NCBI GenBank assembly: GCA_039920305.1
Contig: JBDSEA010000041.1
Span: forward strand, 1-6,159
Reading direction: 5' to 3'
Length of the DNA stretch: 6,159 nt
Source: DASRAJ01 sp039920305
GTDB taxonomy: Bacteria; Bacteroidota; Bacteroidia; Chitinophagales; UBA10324
In this document: piece after piece, positions 1 to 6,159 of the stretch
Position numbering within the stretch: position 1 is the stretch's first letter
How the letters are laid out: each line of letters starts with the position of its first letter
The notes under the pieces: model-generated
What the model saw: the letters and a program-made list of their open reading frames with translations, nothing else
Database searches by the model: none
Told to the model about the DNA's origin: nothing
Position numbers and translations under genes: made by a program

Positions 1-107
1 GCCACAATACTATTCCTGCAGCCACACTGATATTGAACGAGTGCTTGGTCCGAACTGAGGAATTTGTGTTGCTGCATCTGCAAGTGAAAGCAGCTCCTTG
101 CTGATAT
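1..107 (-). pseudogene. Remnant of a TrmH/SpoU-family RNA methyltransferase (C-terminal part, frameshifted)
   Basis: Read on the minus strand, this stretch encodes the C-terminal SPOUT motif 3 region of a TrmH-like methyltransferase. It runs ISKELLSLADAATQIPQFG, then a one-base deletion (between 49 and 50), then TKHSFNISVAAGIVLW, and leaves the window. It aligns without other gaps to residues 134-168 of the intact methyltransferase at 1755-2294. Positions 2-60 match 1791-1850 with 7 substitutions and the single gap, and all 7 fall on third codon positions and are silent. The N-terminal three quarters of the gene is missing: to the right, similarity stops at about 104-107, where a TonB receptor fragment begins. 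The 3' end lies outside the window. The family methylates tRNA or rRNA ribose, but this copy cannot make a working enzyme. A sequencing error could explain the frameshift but not the truncation. Confidence 0.85.
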
Positions 108-426
108 GGGTTTACGTCTTGAATACCAGATACCCGGAAAATATGCAGATGATGCGGTTGCAAATCCTGATGCCCTTATTGCAGGTAAGATCATGAGCCA
201 TTTGGTTAATTTGTTCGGCAAGAGAGCAAAGCTCCACCTTCTTCCAAAACTCGCCGCATCCTTCCCGATCAGAAAAAAACAGGTGATGTTTTTCAATTAC
301 GGGGTAAGTACGGTGTACCCTCATCCTTCGTACCTCAACACCGGTCTTGACCCGTTTTATGCGGATCGCTCAACTCTGGGATTCATCGGTAATCCTGACT
401 TAAACCCGGAAGTGGATATAGCGTAA
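100..426 (+). pseudogene. Internal fragment of a TonB-dependent outer-membrane receptor
   Basis: An uninterrupted reading frame of about 108 codons (ATG at 106, stop at 424-426) reads like the middle of a Bacteroidota TonB-dependent receptor beta-barrel of the carboxypeptidase-regulatory-like class. Counting from the ATG, these features fit: GLRLEY then PGKY (10-13) and DDAVANPD (15-22), LPKLAASFPI (46-55), MFFNYG (61-66), and GNPDLNPE (95-102), the widespread 'GNPxLxPE' strand motif. Such receptors import large substrates across the outer membrane using TonB energy and are usually 700-1100 residues long. Here the signal peptide, plug domain, first barrel strands and all later strands are missing. 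The frame ends just where 'YELG' would normally follow. The ATG lies inside the barrel and is not a real start. Assignment is by recognised motifs, not by a search. The lack of frameshifts suggests recent truncation. Confidence 0.75.
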
Positions 427-500
427 CTTATTGACGCTTTGAATCGCCGAATAGAAATTTTTACTACACCTTTACTCCAGTCTTAATTAAAATCTTCAGG

Positions 501-1712
501 ATGAAACTTTTTTTTACCCTGTTTCTTTTTACCTTCCCGTTACAATCCCTGGCTGATGCCTGGATTCAGAAGGCAAGCTTCAGTGGTTCTGCGCGCCATG
601 CAGCTACAGGATTCTTTCTAAACGGAAAGGGATACATCGGCACTGGCGGCACATTCTCAGTTCGTAAAAAAGATTTCTGGGAATGGAATCCTGCTACCGA
701 TGCGTGGACTCAAATAGCAGATCTGGCAGTTTCACAGGGGCGATCGGGAAGTGTTGGTTTTGCCATAGGAGATTATGGATACATTTCCACCGGTTATGAT
801 AACGGATATCAAAATGATCTATGGCAATATGATCCCTCAGGCAACAGCTGGACACAAAAGAGTGATGTAGGAACTATTGGAAGGCATTATGCAGTGGCAT
901 TTGAATTAAACGGATATGGATACCTCGGAACAGGTAACAAAAACTTTGCGATGCAGGATTTCTGGCAATATGATCCTGCTTCCGATTCATGGTCGCAGGA
1001 AGCAGATTTCGGTGGTAATGCACGAAGCAGTGCTACCGGCTTCGGGATCAACGGCAAGGGCTACCTTGGCATCGGGTATGGCAATGGCCCACTGAAGGAC
1101 TTTTGGGAATATGACCCATCATCAAATTCCTGGACGCAAAAAGCAGATTTCGGAGGCGGTGAAAGAAGTGATGCGGCTGGCTTTGCTGCATGTGGTCTTG
1201 GATATATTGCCACAGGTGTTTCCAACAGCCAGGATCAGAATGATCTTTGGGAATATGATCCGGCTTCCGATACCTGGACTGAAAAAACAAACTTCGGGGG
1301 AAGCGCGCGGGATAATGCTGTGGCTTTTTCTGATGGAACCTATGGCTATGTGGGCACCGGAACCGATATCTTCAATGAGTTCAGTGATTTCTGGCAATAC
1401 ACTCCCGACTGTGTCTTTTCAAACATCAACGGCCATTCTGCCAGCACAGCAAAAAGTATAAAGGTGCTGGATGTATCTCCTAATCCTGTAGTAGCCGATG
1501 CCTGCATCAGGCTTGAATCGGGCGGGGCTGAGGAGGTGCATGTAACACTATATTCCTCCGGCGGAGTATTGACTTACCATCAAAGCTTTGCTGCTCAGAA
1601 TGGTGATCAGATCCTTACACTTCATCTGGAAAATCTGAACACCGGTATCTATTTGCTTCATGTCAGCTGCGAAAATGACAGCTATTCCCGGAAGCTTATC
1701 AGGATGAATTGA
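501..1712 (+). CDS. Secreted kelch-repeat beta-propeller protein with T9SS C-terminal sorting domain
   Basis: The 403-residue product starts with a signal peptide (basic MK, hydrophobic LFFTLFLFTFPLQSLA, probable cleavage after A18 or A20). Six kelch-type repeats follow (residues 21-303), each carrying the strand D-[FL]-W-[EQ]-[YW]-x-P. These begin at residues 58, 106, 153, 200, 248 and 296, a regular spacing of 47-48. Six units fit a closed six-bladed propeller, with the N-terminal WIQKASF strand completing the last blade. Residues about 321-403 form a type A T9SS sorting domain: VSPNPV (325-330), a central beta region, then GIYLLHVS and the ending YSRKLIRMN. Known biology: T9SS cargo crosses the outer membrane and is released or anchored on the cell surface after the tail is removed. 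Kelch propellers bind proteins or glycans, but the ligand cannot be read from the sequence. The gene stands alone, after two gene remnants and convergent with the methyltransferase. Confidence is high for architecture and low for function. Confidence 0.9.
   Translation: MKLFFTLFLFTFPLQSLADAWIQKASFSGSARHAATGFFLNGKGYIGTGGTFSVRKKDFWEWNPATDAWTQIADLAVSQGRSGSVGFAIGDYGYISTGYDNGYQNDLWQYDPSGNSWTQKSDVGTIGRHYAVAFELNGYGYLGTGNKNFAMQDFWQYDPASDSWSQEADFGGNARSSATGFGINGKGYLGIGYGNGPLKDFWEYDPSSNSWTQKADFGGGERSDAAGFAACGLGYIATGVSNSQDQNDLWEYDPASDTWTEKTNFGGSARDNAVAFSDGTYGYVGTGTDIFNEFSDFWQYTPDCVFSNINGHSASTAKSIKVLDVSPNPVVADACIRLESGGAEEVHVTLYSSGGVLTYHQSFAAQNGDQILTLHLENLNTGIYLLHVSCENDSYSRKLIRMN
561..1409 (+). repeat. Six tandem kelch-repeat units, about 141-144 bp each
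   Basis: Protein-level tandem repeat within the kelch gene. Each unit reads roughly SWTQKADFGG, an arginine, an A-x-GF/AF strand, GYxGTG, a variable loop, then DFWEYDP. DNA similarity is visible mainly in the 'gcagatttcgg' and 'gaatatgatcc' blocks. The units have diverged, so this is an old domain array, not a recent nucleotide expansion. Confidence 0.85.
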
Positions 1713-1754
1713 GCATCATGATCCCTCATTAATCGTTTCCTGCGGGCTTTTGTT

Positions 1755-2294
1755 TTAGTGCAGAGGATTCTTCATTTTCAAATAAAAATCCCACAATACG
1801 ATGCCCGCAGCCACGCTGATATTGAATGAATGCTTGGTTCCGAACTGTGGAATTTCAATGGCGAGGCCTGAGTGCTCTAATAAATCGGTACTGATTCCTT
1901 CCACTTCGTTACCAAGAACCAATGCATATTTTTGATTTATCTGCGGAATGAATTCTTCCAGTGAAATACTCTGGTCTGTCTGCTCTATAATAATAATTTC
2001 ATAACCCTCCAATTTCAGCCTCGCTATTGCATCATTAGCTGAGGAATAATAATTCCATAAAACTGATTCAGTGCTTCCCAGGGCGGTCTTCATCAGCTCA
2101 CGATTGGGAGGAGCAGCAGTAATGCCGCAAAGAACAATTTTTTCCACAGCAAAGGCATCACAGGTTCTGAAAACAGCACCCGCGTTGTACGCGCTCCTTA
2201 CGTTATCGAGCACAACGGCAACAGGCAGCCGGGTCGCATTTTTAAATTCCTTTAAACCAGGGCGGTTTAATTCTGATGTGCTTAATTTTCTCAT
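1755..2294 (-). CDS. TrmH/SpoU-family RNA methyltransferase (SPOUT superfamily)
   Basis: This 179-residue single-domain SPOUT enzyme is predicted to transfer a methyl group from S-adenosylmethionine to tRNA or rRNA, typically to a ribose 2'-OH, in the cytoplasm. Motif 1 is VVLDNVRSAYNAGAVFRTCDAF in outline (N37, G39 and catalytic-type R43). Motif 2 is YALVLGNEVEGIS (123-135, with N129 and E130). Motif 3 is IPQFGTKHSFNISVAA (148-163), which forms the trefoil-knot cofactor pocket. There is no N-terminal L30e-like substrate-binding domain. I chose the start at 2294 because MRKLSTSELN matches the usual N-terminus of short Bacteroidota members. The frame stays open to 2468, but that adds 58 unlike-family residues and would run into mutS. 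The gene is divergent from mutS (111 bp apart) and converges on the kelch gene with a 42-bp gap. The exact RNA target is unknown. A second, broken copy of its 3' end lies at the left edge. Confidence 0.92.
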   Translation of the reverse strand: MRKLSTSELNRPGLKEFKNATRLPVAVVLDNVRSAYNAGAVFRTCDAFAVEKIVLCGITAAPPNRELMKTALGSTESVLWNYYSSANDAIARLKLEGYEIIIIEQTDQSISLEEFIPQINQKYALVLGNEVEGISTDLLEHSGLAIEIPQFGTKHSFNISVAAGIVLWDFYLKMKNPLH

Positions 2295-2306
2295 GAAGCC
2301 GAAAGG

Positions 2307-2334
2307 CAAAATAGTATTTTTGAATCCATCCAAA
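2307..2334 (-). promoter_or_regulatory. Candidate Bacteroidota-type promoter for the methyltransferase
   Basis: On the minus strand TTTG (2331-2334) is followed after 17 bases by TATTTTG (2307-2313), one base short of the Bacteroidota TTTG / TAnnTTTG pair. The start codon at 2294 would leave a leader of only a few bases, so this is a weak proposal based on motif and position only. Confidence 0.25.
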
Positions 2335-2356
2335 TCAGGAGACCGCTGTGAAACTC

Positions 2357-2385
2357 TTGAATTGTTTAAATCAATCTGATAAAAT
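2357..2385 (+). promoter_or_regulatory. Candidate promoter upstream of mutS
   Basis: TTGAAT (2357-2362) and TAAAAT (2380-2385) are separated by exactly 17 bases and lie 20 bases before the mutS ATG. The pair resembles a general sigma-70 promoter, not the TAnnTTTG type expected in Bacteroidota, and the region is AT-rich, so chance occurrence is quite possible. Confidence 0.2.
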
Positions 2386-2405
2386 ATTCCCACTGTTAAT
2401 AACCA

Positions 2406-5093
2406 ATGACCCGCTACCGTACAGATAAAAATGCAATCGTTCCCGGTGAAACACCCCTGATGCAGCAATACAAAGGCATTAAGGCAAAATATCCGGATGC
2501 CATTTTGCTTTTTCGGGTGGGGGATTTTTATGAAACCTTTGATACCGATGCGGTTCTTACTTCAAAGGTGCTGGGAATTGTTTTGACTAAAAGATCCAAC
2601 GGGGCGGCCTCACAACAAGACCTTGCAGGATTTCCTTACCATGCCCTCGACACTTATTTACCCAAGCTGGTCCGGGCAGGATACCGGGTGGCAATTTGTG
2701 ACCAGCTGGAAGATCCGAAACTCACCCGAACGATTGTGAAGAGAGGTGTTTCTGAGCTGGTGACGCCAGGTATTACAGACAGTGATAAAATTCTTGATAA
2801 CAAATCAAATAATTTTCTGTGCGCACTGCATTTTGAAAACAGGACCGGTGAAGCGGCATCAGAAATAATTGGTGCTTCTTTTCTGGATATTTCGACAGGT
2901 GAATTTTATTGCGCGCAGGGAAAAGCTGATTACATTGATAAGCTTCTGCAGTCCCTTAAACCATCTGAAATCATTTTTTCGAAGAGCCAACAAAAGAATT
3001 TCAGGAATCTGTTCGGAACAAAGTTTTACACGTACGGGATTGATGAATGGGTTTTTCAGTTCGATTATACCTATGAGATACTTACCCGGCATTTTGAAAC
3101 CCAATCGCTGAAAGGCTTTGGTGTGGAAGAAATGGCTCAGGCGATCATCGCCTGCGGAGCTGCTCTTCATTACCTGCAGGTATCAGAACATCCGAACCTC
3201 AGCCATATCACATCCATTTCGCGGCTTGAGGAAGACCGCTTTGTATGGCTCGACCGGTTCACTATCCGTAATCTTGAAATTCTAAGCAGCAATGTTGAAG
3301 GAGGAAAATCCTTGCTTCAGGTAATGGATCACACCTGCTCACCCATGGGTGCGCGCACACTAAGAAAGTGGATCGTGCTACCGCTGAAAGAGATAAGGGG
3401 GATTGAAGACAGACTTGAAGTAGTTGAATCGCTCATCATTGATCCGGAGCTGTGCAGGCAGCTTGAAACTAATATCAGGCAGGCGGGCGATCTGGAAAGG
3501 CTGATTTCTAAAGTTGCCATGGGGAAAATTTCACCTCGTGAAGTCATGCAGATCCGCAGGGCACAGAATGCCGTTTGCGGAATCAAGGACCTTTTAACAG
3601 GCCAGGAGAAAAACCATCTTAAAGAGATTGCTGAGCAGCTGATGCCATGCCACCTCATCCGTGAGCGCATCGGGAAGGAAATTCGTGATGATGCACCACC
3701 GGTAACGAGCAAGGGAAACATCATTCAGCATGATGTTTCGCCTGAGCTGGATGAGCTGAGAGCCATCGCACATTCGGGGAAAGATTATCTTATCAGCATA
3801 CAGAGAGCCGAGCAGGAGCGAACTGGCATATCCACTTTAAAAATTTCTTTCAACAGCATTTTTGGCTATTACCTTGAAGTCACGAACTCACACAGGCATA
3901 AAGTTCCGGTCGAATGGATTCGGAAGCAAACCCTTTCCAATGCTGAGCGCTTTATTACACCGGAACTTAAAGAGTATGAAGAAAAAATACTTGGTGCTGA
4001 AGAAAAGATTCTCAGTCTTGAGATCAGGCTGTTTGAGTTGCTTGTTGAATCGCTGAAAGAATTTGTTCCTCAGATTCAAATCAACGCGCAGGTGATTGGC
4101 CGCCTCGATGTTCTGCTTTCCTTTTCCCGTCTTGCTCTGAAGCACCATTATACCCGGCCCCAATTGCATGATGGATACTCTCTTGACATACAAGATGGCA
4201 GGCACCCTGTAATTGAGCAGCAGCTTCAGCAGGATGAGACCTATGTTCCAAATGACTGCCTGCTGGATGAGGTTTCTCAGCAGATTCTGATTATTACCGG
4301 GCCAAACATGGCAGGTAAGAGCGCCTTCATCAGGCAGAATGCATTAATTGTACTAATGGCACAGATCGGGAGCTTTGTGCCGGCAGCATCGGCGAAAATC
4401 GGGATTGTGGATAAGATTTTCACCCGGGTGGGGGCGAGTGATAACCTCGCTGCAGGTGAGTCAACCTTCATGGTGGAAATGACTGAAACTGCATCCATAC
4501 TTAATAATATATCTGACCGCAGCCTGATCGTGCTCGATGAGATCGGCCGGGGAACCAGCACCTATGATGGGATATCGATCGCATGGGCAATCGCAGAATT
4601 TCTTCATAATCATCCGAAAGGAAAGCCCAAAACACTTTTCGCTACCCACTATCATGAGCTGAATGAGCTGCATACAAATTTTGGCCGCATCAAAAACTAT
4701 AATGTGAGTGTGAAGGAAATGGCAAACAAGGTGATTTTCCTTCGCAAGCTGCAGGAGGGCGGCAGCGAGCACAGCTTTGGCATTCACGTAGCAAGGATGG
4801 CGGGAATTCCGAATGCGGTGATTCAGCGGGCTAATGAAATACTTACCGAAATGGAACAAAAAACTATTTCGAGGGATGGCACTCAAACTAATTCATCCGG
4901 AATAAGCAGGATGAAAAGACTTCATGCACGCGAAGTCCAGCTCAGCATTTTTAATGCAGAGGATCCTGAAGTAAAAAAAATAAGGGAGTGGCTTTCGCAA
5001 TTCGATCCCAACTCATTAACTCCCATTGAGGCACTCATGAAGCTGATGGAGATCAGGGAGAAGTTGCAGGCAAAGAGTAAAGCGCAGGCCTGA
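2406..5093 (+). CDS. mutS: DNA mismatch repair protein MutS
   Basis: The 895-residue full-length MutS recognises base mismatches and small loops after replication and, as an ATP-driven sliding clamp, recruits MutL. The N-terminal mismatch-binding domain has the diagnostic Phe-x-Glu (F41-Y42-E43 in GDFYETF), which separates it from MutS2. The connector and lever/core follow, with a clamp region around FGYYLEVTNS. The ATPase domain starts near residue 585. It has Walker A GPNMAGKS (632-639), the STFM signature (686-689), Walker B ending D711-E712, GRGTS (714-718) and the ATHYHEL switch (746-752). QLSIF (845-849) fits a beta-clamp-binding motif. DPNSLTPIEALMKL near the C-terminus matches the dimerisation segment. 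A stop codon two codons upstream makes 2406 the first possible start, which gives about 13 residues before the conserved ETPLMQQY. All key residues are present and no frameshift is seen. It is transcribed divergently from the methyltransferase and converges on the DUF1573 gene. Confidence 0.98.
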   Translation: MTRYRTDKNAIVPGETPLMQQYKGIKAKYPDAILLFRVGDFYETFDTDAVLTSKVLGIVLTKRSNGAASQQDLAGFPYHALDTYLPKLVRAGYRVAICDQLEDPKLTRTIVKRGVSELVTPGITDSDKILDNKSNNFLCALHFENRTGEAASEIIGASFLDISTGEFYCAQGKADYIDKLLQSLKPSEIIFSKSQQKNFRNLFGTKFYTYGIDEWVFQFDYTYEILTRHFETQSLKGFGVEEMAQAIIACGAALHYLQVSEHPNLSHITSISRLEEDRFVWLDRFTIRNLEILSSNVEGGKSLLQVMDHTCSPMGARTLRKWIVLPLKEIRGIEDRLEVVESLIIDPELCRQLETNIRQAGDLERLISKVAMGKISPREVMQIRRAQNAVCGIKDLLTGQEKNHLKEIAEQLMPCHLIRERIGKEIRDDAPPVTSKGNIIQHDVSPELDELRAIAHSGKDYLISIQRAEQERTGISTLKISFNSIFGYYLEVTNSHRHKVPVEWIRKQTLSNAERFITPELKEYEEKILGAEEKILSLEIRLFELLVESLKEFVPQIQINAQVIGRLDVLLSFSRLALKHHYTRPQLHDGYSLDIQDGRHPVIEQQLQQDETYVPNDCLLDEVSQQILIITGPNMAGKSAFIRQNALIVLMAQIGSFVPAASAKIGIVDKIFTRVGASDNLAAGESTFMVEMTETASILNNISDRSLIVLDEIGRGTSTYDGISIAWAIAEFLHNHPKGKPKTLFATHYHELNELHTNFGRIKNYNVSVKEMANKVIFLRKLQEGGSEHSFGIHVARMAGIPNAVIQRANEILTEMEQKTISRDGTQTNSSGISRMKRLHAREVQLSIFNAEDPEVKKIREWLSQFDPNSLTPIEALMKLMEIREKLQAKSKAQA

Positions 5094-5270
5094 GTGGTGA
5101 ATGAAATTAAAACGGTGATGCCTCCTGTATTTAACGGGAAAGTCTCAAATCAAACCCACTTTTTCAATTATATTTAAAGGTGAACCACCCCCGAAAAAGC
5201 AAACAGGCCGCCTCTTTTTTTCTGCTTCCTCAGCCGGGGCGGGCGCTGATGAAGAACCAAGGGTTTTGCT

Positions 5271-5309
5271 AAAAACAAAACCGCTCCGATAAAAGCTATC
5301 GAAGCGGTT
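5271..5309 (-). terminator. Rho-independent terminator of the DUF1573 gene
   Basis: Inverted arms AACCGCTCCGAT (5279-5290) and ATCGAAGCGGTT (5298-5309) enclose a 7-base loop. They form a 12-bp stem with one C/A mismatch that becomes a G-U wobble in the minus-strand RNA. On the minus strand the stem runs directly into TTTTGTTTTT. The stem begins 16 bases beyond the DUF1573 stop codon. There is no T-run on the plus side, so it serves the minus-strand gene. It also blocks read-through toward convergent mutS. Confidence 0.9.
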
Positions 5310-5325
5310 CCGGCATTTACTAACC

Positions 5326-5847
5326 TTAATTGTTATTCGGTGTTGTAAGCATATTCGCAGGCTTATCCGGCGTGGTCTGCTCACTTTGCGCTTCTACTGT
5401 TCCCTTAATGTAAATCACCTTGCTCGGTGTTTTTGCATTGGAAGTAATGGTGATGCTCTTGTTGAATCCACCCGGATTCGCTGCATTGTATTGTACATTG
5501 ATTATTGCAGATTTCCCGGGAAGTATGGGTTCCTTAGGCCACTTGGGCGTTGTACAGCCGCATGATGCCTGAACGTTGCTGATCACGATCGGCTCTTTAC
5601 CGGTATTGGAAAAGCTGAAATCATAATTAACCGGTGTTCCTTTTGGAATTTTGTTGAAGTCATGAGTTTCTTCAGAAAATGCAAACTCACCTGCATTAGG
5701 ATTGTCAGCCGATGTTCCATTGGCGGGAGAAACCTGCTGAACAGGTGCGGCAACCTTTGTATTTGCATTAGGCTGTTGATCATTTTGCGCCATTGCTGTG
5801 ATTGAAAGTGCAACAACAATCGCCATGGTGCTGAATAGTTTTTTCAT
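5326..5847 (-). CDS. Exported DUF1573 domain protein
   Basis: The 173-residue product has a signal peptide, MKKLFSTMAIVVALSITAMA, with a probable signal peptidase I cut after A-M-A (residue 20). A low-complexity Q/N/P/A-rich linker follows to about residue 52, then a single DUF1573 domain (about 55-152). The domain shows the family hallmarks: FxExTHDFNKIPKG, a FSFSNTGKEPIVIS strand, CGCTTPKWPKEP (C96, C98), the LPGKSAIINVQY strand and GTVE at the end. The fold is immunoglobulin-like (ASPM-SPD-2-Hydin related). No lipobox cysteine follows the signal, so it is probably periplasmic or released. Its molecular role is not established. The tail after 152 is polar and ends NNN. I preferred the start at 5847 over one 12 codons upstream because MKKLF begins a standard signal peptide. 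It is a single-gene unit with its own -7 element and terminator. Confidence 0.93.
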   Translation of the reverse strand: MKKLFSTMAIVVALSITAMAQNDQQPNANTKVAAPVQQVSPANGTSADNPNAGEFAFSEETHDFNKIPKGTPVNYDFSFSNTGKEPIVISNVQASCGCTTPKWPKEPILPGKSAIINVQYNAANPGGFNKSITITSNAKTPSKVIYIKGTVEAQSEQTTPDKPANMLTTPNNN

Positions 5848-5880
5848 TAGTTTAAAAGTTTTTCTCAAAAGTAAGGGTGA

Positions 5881-5888
5881 CAAACTTA
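5881..5888 (-). promoter_or_regulatory. -7 promoter element for the DUF1573 gene
   Basis: The minus strand reads TAAGTTTG, a perfect match to the Bacteroidota sigma-ABfr consensus TAnnTTTG. It sits 34 bases before the start codon, which predicts a leader of roughly 25-30 bases. No clear TTTG or TTG -33 box lies at the usual distance; only TGTT around 5903-5906 is near it. The leader is A/T-rich without a Shine-Dalgarno sequence, as is normal in this phylum. Confidence 0.5.
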
Positions 5889-6159
5889 CCCGCCTATTCT
5901 TTAACAGCTTTTTAAGAAAATTTGACTAAGATTTAATTCAGTAAGTAGTAAGAGCACAGCAGCTATTTGTAATTCAATCCGAAATTTGTTTAGTGATTAA
6001 ACAACACTTTGCCAGGCTAAGGGTATCATTAGCACGAGCAGGTTGAGTCTCTCGAAACACTAAATTTTCGTTTCAATTAATTCCAATCTGCTTTAGAAGC
6101 TGTTTAAATTTTGCTTTCAAAAGTTTTTAAGCATGCACCTGATCATAGATAGTCGAATC
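5889..6159. other. Intergenic region without a recognisable gene
   Basis: These 271 AT-rich bases upstream of the DUF1573 gene contain no convincing coding frame on either strand and no tRNA-like fold or repeat array. The only local structure I see is a short perfect dyad at 5986-6004. The next gene, if any, starts beyond the window. Confidence 0.6.
5986..6004. promoter_or_regulatory. Short perfect dyad (possible operator)
   Basis: TTGTTTA and TAAACAA are exact reverse complements around a 5-base centre (GTGAT). The 7-bp AT-rich arms would make a weak RNA hairpin, so an operator for a dimeric regulator is the more natural reading. A dyad of this size can easily arise by chance in AT-rich DNA, and no regulator is visible nearby. 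Confidence 0.15.

Noticed and set aside
112..324. 70-codon minus-strand open frame opposite the receptor fragment, considered as more of the methyltransferase remnant
   Set aside because: Its translation shows no SPOUT motifs, whereas the plus strand clearly reads as TonB receptor, so it is antisense shadow.
427..500. Promoter for the kelch gene, using TTTG at 438-441
   Set aside because: No TAnnTTTG-like box follows at 17-23 bases; the nearest sequence, TACTACAC, matches only the first two bases.
1713..1754. Gap between the convergent kelch and methyltransferase genes, considered as a shared bidirectional terminator
   Set aside because: There is a T-rich tail (CTTTTGTTTT) and a small palindrome (ATCATGAT), but no stem of useful length next to the T-run.
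2295..2468. Longer methyltransferase start giving 58 extra N-terminal residues
   Set aside because: The extra residues do not resemble the family, would overlap the mutS coding start, and the internal MRKLSTSELN is the expected N-terminus.
5186..5222. T-run (5213-5219) after a GC-rich stretch, considered as a mutS terminator
   Set aside because: The only hairpin directly before the T-run (AGG-CCG-CCT) has three base pairs, too weak to support a call.
5145..5384. 79-codon minus-strand open frame between mutS and the DUF1573 gene
   Set aside because: It overlaps the DUF1573 gene and its terminator in another frame, and its arginine-rich translation shows no domain or signal.
6080..6159. Short minus-strand open frame entering from the right edge and ending at about 6129
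   Set aside because: Only about ten codons are visible before the stop, with no recognisable motif, so a gene end cannot be supported.

Overview
The window looks like a chromosomal segment of a Bacteroidota bacterium. Three things suggest this: a secreted kelch-repeat protein ending in a type IX secretion (Por) sorting domain, a DUF1573 lipid-free exported protein with the CGCT motif, and a TAnnTTTG-type -7 promoter element upstream of the DUF1573 gene. Intergenic DNA is AT-rich and obvious Shine-Dalgarno sequences are absent, which also fits. I cannot name the genus.

Layout from left to right. Positions 1-426 are a gene graveyard. A minus-strand, frameshifted C-terminal remnant of a TrmH/SpoU-type RNA methyltransferase (1-107) abuts, almost to the base, a plus-strand internal fragment of a TonB-dependent outer-membrane receptor (about 100-426). 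Next is an intact gene for a secreted six-bladed kelch propeller with a T9SS tail (501-1712, +). It converges on an intact TrmH-family RNA methyltransferase (1755-2294, -), whose C-terminal coding DNA closely resembles the remnant at the left edge. Divergent from that gene is full-length mutS (2406-5093, +). It converges on a DUF1573 gene (5326-5847, -), which has a clear intrinsic terminator (5271-5309) and a good -7 element (5881-5888). The last 270 bases hold no gene I can support.

The housekeeping part (methyltransferase, mutS, DUF1573) is ordinary: RNA modification, DNA mismatch repair and an exported protein of unknown role. No shared pathway is evident, and neighbouring genes are mostly divergent or convergent, so each is probably its own transcription unit. 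The unusual part is the left 1.8 kb. There, two copies of a methyltransferase 3' end in the same orientation bracket a receptor fragment and the kelch gene. Every base difference over the 60-bp core is synonymous, so the remnant evolved as a working gene before it broke. I found no CRISPR array, tRNA, rRNA, transposase or recognisable novel multi-gene system.
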